Source of the DNA: DAOUAJ01 sp034433615
Lineage (GTDB): Bacteria > Chloroflexota > Anaerolineae > DUEN01
Direction: 5' to 3'
NCBI GenBank assembly: GCA_034433615.1
Contig: DAOUAJ010000257.1
Span: 1-24,085 of the forward strand
DNA: 24,085 nucleotides
Shown here: piece by piece, positions 21,934-24,085 of the stretch
Position numbering within the stretch: position 1 is the first letter of the stretch
Layout of the letters: every line of letters starts with the position of its first letter
Notes under the pieces: model-generated
Database searches by the model: none
The model's input: only the letters and a program-made list of their open reading frames with translations
What the model was told of the DNA's origin: nothing
Made by a program: the position numbers and the translations under genes

Positions 21934-22581
21934 CTAACCTTCACGAGGGAATACCATCTCTTCCCGGCCGCTCAACCTGTCCTGTATGCGCCCGACGATG
22001 AGGTCCAGGTGGGCAGGTGTGCTGACAAAGTCCAACTGATCTGCCGGGATCGTGAGGACAGGGCACAGGCGAAAGTTCTGGATCCAGGTCTCATAGAGGG
22101 TGTTAAGCCGCGCCAGGTAATCGGCCGAGATCTCGCGCTCGAAAGTGCGACCGCGCAGAGCGATGCGCGCGAGCAACGTGGGCACCGAAGCGCGCAGGTA
22201 GATCACCAGGTCAGGCGGGGATAGGAAAGAGACCAGAACCTCGTAGAGTTCGCGATAACTGCGCCAATCCCGCTCGCTGATCTGTCCTTGCTGGTAGAGG
22301 TTGCGGGCAAACACCTCGGCATCTTCGTACACGCTGCGGTCCTGGATGACGGAGCCCGGCTGAGACAGGAGTTGGTGATGGTAGCGTAACCGGCGGGAGA
22401 GAAAGAAGATCTGGGAATGGAATGCCCACGCCCGCATATCCTGATAAAAATCGGCCAGGTAAGGGTTATCGGAGACAGCTTCATAGAATGGCTGCCATCC
22501 CAGCCGCTCGCTCAGCAGGCGAGTGAGCGAGGTCTTCCCCACGCCGATATTGCCGGCCACAGCTACAAAGTATTTACTCAT
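21934..22581 (-). CDS. Deoxynucleoside kinase (Dck/Dgk family)
   Basis: This 215-residue kinase of the dNK family has the P-loop GNIGVGKTS (10-18), the DRS motif (Asp81-Arg82-Ser83 in QDRSVYEDAEVFA) and the C-terminal lid region around ARIALRGRTFERE. These enzymes phosphorylate deoxynucleosides with NTP, feeding the salvage pathway in the cytoplasm. The length is typical. Its ATG overlaps the stop of the upstream kinase-MazG gene in an ATGA, so the two are translationally coupled and probably have complementary substrates, as in Gram-positive dAK/dGK pairs. The specific nucleoside cannot be read from sequence. Confidence 0.9.
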   Translation of the reverse strand: MSKYFVAVAGNIGVGKTSLTRLLSERLGWQPFYEAVSDNPYLADFYQDMRAWAFHSQIFFLSRRLRYHHQLLSQPGSVIQDRSVYEDAEVFARNLYQQGQISERDWRSYRELYEVLVSFLSPPDLVIYLRASVPTLLARIALRGRTFEREISADYLARLNTLYETWIQNFRLCPVLTIPADQLDFVSTPAHLDLIVGRIQDRLSGREEMVFPREG

Positions 22582-23627
22582 GGCTCACCGCCCGTCGGTT
22601 GACCCGGTCGCTGCCACGGCCACGAACGCTGCCAGTTCTTCCCCATTTTCTCCACATAAGCTGCCTCCAGGTCAATCCCCGCGGAGTTGGCAACCTTCAG
22701 CAGAAAAGCGAGCACATCCGCCAGCTCTTCACGCAGTTGCGGCAACCGGGCCTGGATGGCTTCGCTTTGGGCCTGGTAGCGATTACCCACCCGGGCCAAT
22801 CGCTCTTGCTCCTCTATCCATATCCGCTTGAGCTCGCGGCCGACCTCGCCCACCTCTTCCGACAAACAGATGAAGTTAAGGTAGAGGTCAGAGGCGAACC
22901 CCTTTTCCTGATCCAGCGCATGGTGGAAGCGCTGAAAATCTCCCAGGCGACGTCGCCCTTCGCTCAAGACGGGTGGCCTGATACTGGGCACCTCCGGCAA
23001 TGGCGGTTGGAAAGTCCCTTCGTCCAGAGCCGCTCGCACGCGACCGATGACCTCGGCCCGGTCTTGGGGACTGCGCACAAGGTCCAGGTGATCAGTGTCA
23101 ATGACAAGCAACGGTGCCTCGCCGTAAGTGCTGAAAAAGCGCTCGTAGGCCTGACGCACATCCTCGATGTAATCACGGGACATCGCCCGCTCATATGGCC
23201 GGTCGCGCAACGCGATGCGCTGCATCAGCACATCGGTGCTGGCTCGCAGGTACACCACTAGGTCAGGTGTTGGGACCCGTTCGCTCAACGCGGCGTAGAG
23301 CTGCTCATAGACAGCCAGCTCGTCGTTGCGCACGTTGAGATGGGCAAACAGCCAATCCTTGGCGAGAAGATAATCGCTGATCAACGGACCGTTGGCGAGG
23401 GTGGCAGGGACCACCTGACTCTGCTGACGGTAGCGGCTGAGCAGGAAGAAAATCTGCGTCTGAAAGGCATAGCGCTCCCGATCGGCATAAAAATCGCTGA
23501 GGAACGGATTCTCCTCGAAAACCTCGAGCAGCACTTCTGCCCCGAAGGCATCGTGCAAGAGGCGAGCCAGCGTGGTCTTGCCCACGCCGATTGGACCTTC
23601 AACCGCTACGTAAAAATTGGATTTCAC
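22578..23627 (-). CDS. Deoxynucleoside kinase fused to a MazG-type NTP pyrophosphohydrolase
   Basis: This is a 349-residue fusion. Residues 1-205 are a deoxynucleoside kinase with P-loop GPIGVGKTT (11-19) and the lid RIALRDRPYER; the usual DRS is replaced by ISDYLLAKDWLFA (83-95), a variant I recall from other dNK clades. Residues about 240-335 are an all-helical MazG-like domain with SEEVGEV (Glu257, Glu258, Glu261), EELAD (Glu301, Asp304) and EKMGKNWQRS, matching EExxE...ExxD metal-binding helices. MazG-type enzymes cleave NTPs or dNTPs to NMP and pyrophosphate. Joining a (d)NMP-making kinase with a pyrophosphohydrolase may combine salvage with pool cleaning. GGAG lies 4 nt before the start. 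The second kinase gene follows with a 4-nt overlap. Confidence 0.9.
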   Translation of the reverse strand: MKSNFYVAVEGPIGVGKTTLARLLHDAFGAEVLLEVFEENPFLSDFYADRERYAFQTQIFFLLSRYRQQSQVVPATLANGPLISDYLLAKDWLFAHLNVRNDELAVYEQLYAALSERVPTPDLVVYLRASTDVLMQRIALRDRPYERAMSRDYIEDVRQAYERFFSTYGEAPLLVIDTDHLDLVRSPQDRAEVIGRVRAALDEGTFQPPLPEVPSIRPPVLSEGRRRLGDFQRFHHALDQEKGFASDLYLNFICLSEEVGEVGRELKRIWIEEQERLARVGNRYQAQSEAIQARLPQLREELADVLAFLLKVANSAGIDLEAAYVEKMGKNWQRSWPWQRPGQPTGGEP

Positions 23628-23672
23628 ATGCCGCTCCTGTGTTCATTCAATAGGATTCAGTAGGATGGGATG

Positions 23673-23701
23673 AGGATACCGCCGGGTGAGGGAAAAGTCA
23701 A
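23673..23701 (-). promoter_or_regulatory. Promoter of the nucleoside-kinase operon
   Basis: On the minus strand TTGACT (23696-23701), 17 nt, then TATCCT (23673-23678). Transcription would start near 23666, with a leader of about 40 nt to the kinase-MazG ATG. Confidence 0.65.
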
Positions 23702-23831
23702 AGGTGAGGCAACGGAGCGACGGGGCAAGGGCTCTGCCCCTCCTTACCCTGGCCTGACCGCTAGGACAGGCTCATTGCCTCGTCACTCGTCACTTTGCCA
23801 TCGCGAAACTTCCCGCCGCGTCCGTCCGTAT

Positions 23832-23839
23832 GGTAAGAT
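23832..23839 (+). promoter_or_regulatory. Possible extended -10 of the ECF sigma gene
   Basis: GGTAAGAT preceded by T gives TGGTAAGAT, an extended -10 about 33 nt before the GTG start. No clear -35 is present, so confidence is modest. The remainder of the 23628-23830 gap holds a short GGGGCA/TGCCCC hairpin (about 23720-23739) and no gene. Confidence 0.35.
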
Positions 23840-23871
23840 GGACGCACCACGACTTCGCAGGACGTATTAAG

Positions 23872-24085
23872 GTGAGCGATCAGGAGCTGGCCTGGATCCA
23901 ACGAGCACAGGCGGGGGACCGCGCAGCCTTCAGTCGGCTCGTCGAAGCCTATCAAACCCCGGTCTACAATCTGGCCTATCGCATGTTGGGCAACGCCACG
24001 GAAGCAGAGGACGCCGCACAAGAGACGTTCCTGCGCGCCTACACCCGGCTGCACACGTATTGCTATGAACACAAATTCTCGACGT
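23872..24085 (+). CDS. ECF-type RNA polymerase sigma factor, N-terminal part (3' end outside window)
   Basis: Seventy-one codons of a sigma-70 family ECF factor are visible before the window ends. The sequence AQAGDRAAFSRLVEAYQTPV (13-32) and NLAYRMLGNATEAEDAAQET followed by FLRAY are the sigma region 2 pattern, which binds core polymerase and the -10 element. GTG 23872 is chosen because AGGA lies 9 nt upstream and region 2 then begins at the usual distance; an in-frame ATG at 23830 would overlap the probable -10 box. Region 4 and any anti-sigma gene lie beyond the window. After residue 65 the sequence (YCYEHKFST) is less typical, but too little is visible to judge. Confidence 0.85.
   Translation, partial: MSDQELAWIQRAQAGDRAAFSRLVEAYQTPVYNLAYRMLGNATEAEDAAQETFLRAYTRLHTYCYEHKFST

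Noticed and set aside
22599..23261. 220-codon open frame on the plus strand
   Set aside because: Antisense to the kinase-MazG fusion, whose motifs are complete.

Overview
The window looks like a high-GC bacterial chromosome from the Chloroflexota (Anaerolineae/Caldilineae-like). The inference rests on four things: Thr-Pro-rich extracytoplasmic linkers in several envelope proteins, a LysM lipoprotein, sortase and LCP protein set, a short 'CxxLG...RYCL..RH..CP.F' cysteine domain that I recall from this phylum, and chaperone and T-box arrangements that fit it. This is inference from protein style; no rRNA gene is present.

Layout. From 1 to 5835, on the minus strand, lies an envelope-oriented run. 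Read from its promoter it encodes a LysM lipoprotein, a PlsC acyltransferase, a membrane sortase with an N-terminal cysteine domain, a GH88 unsaturated-uronyl hydrolase, an SDR oxidoreductase and a class A penicillin-binding protein cut by the window edge. A divergent promoter region (5869-5928) drives serS through a well-formed serine T-box riboswitch (about 5956-6210, specifier UCC). From 7572 to 7874 there is no gene: it holds a 16-bp hairpin and two tracts of short iterated palindromic words. On the minus strand from 13460 to 7875 lies a four-gene chaperone locus: a large TPR protein, a J-domain protein whose HPD is replaced by SPE, a GrpE-like protein with a long coiled coil, and a shortened Hsp70. 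Divergent from it on the plus strand are sbcD, a pseudo-PP2C / transmembrane / beta-propeller protein, and an LCP (LytR-CpsA-Psr) protein. The sbcD and LCP genes have -10 boxes so close to the start codon that leaderless transcripts are likely.

From 18667 to 20738 (minus) lie a yigZ/IMPACT gene and guaB. The guaB frame is intact over about 482 codons except for one in-frame TAA at codon 63. Just upstream sits an 81-bp fold-back element with terminal inverted repeats and an 11-bp direct duplication, inserted directly after the stop codon of a small hypothetical gene. A YfcE-like phosphoesterase follows on the plus strand. Next comes a minus-strand pair of overlapping nucleoside-kinase genes, of which the upstream one is a kinase-MazG fusion. 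The window closes with the 5' part of an ECF sigma factor gene.

The most unusual items are the guaB nonsense codon, the non-canonical Hsp70 machine, the kinase-MazG fusion, the cysteine-domain sortase, the pseudo-phosphatase/propeller protein and the fold-back element.
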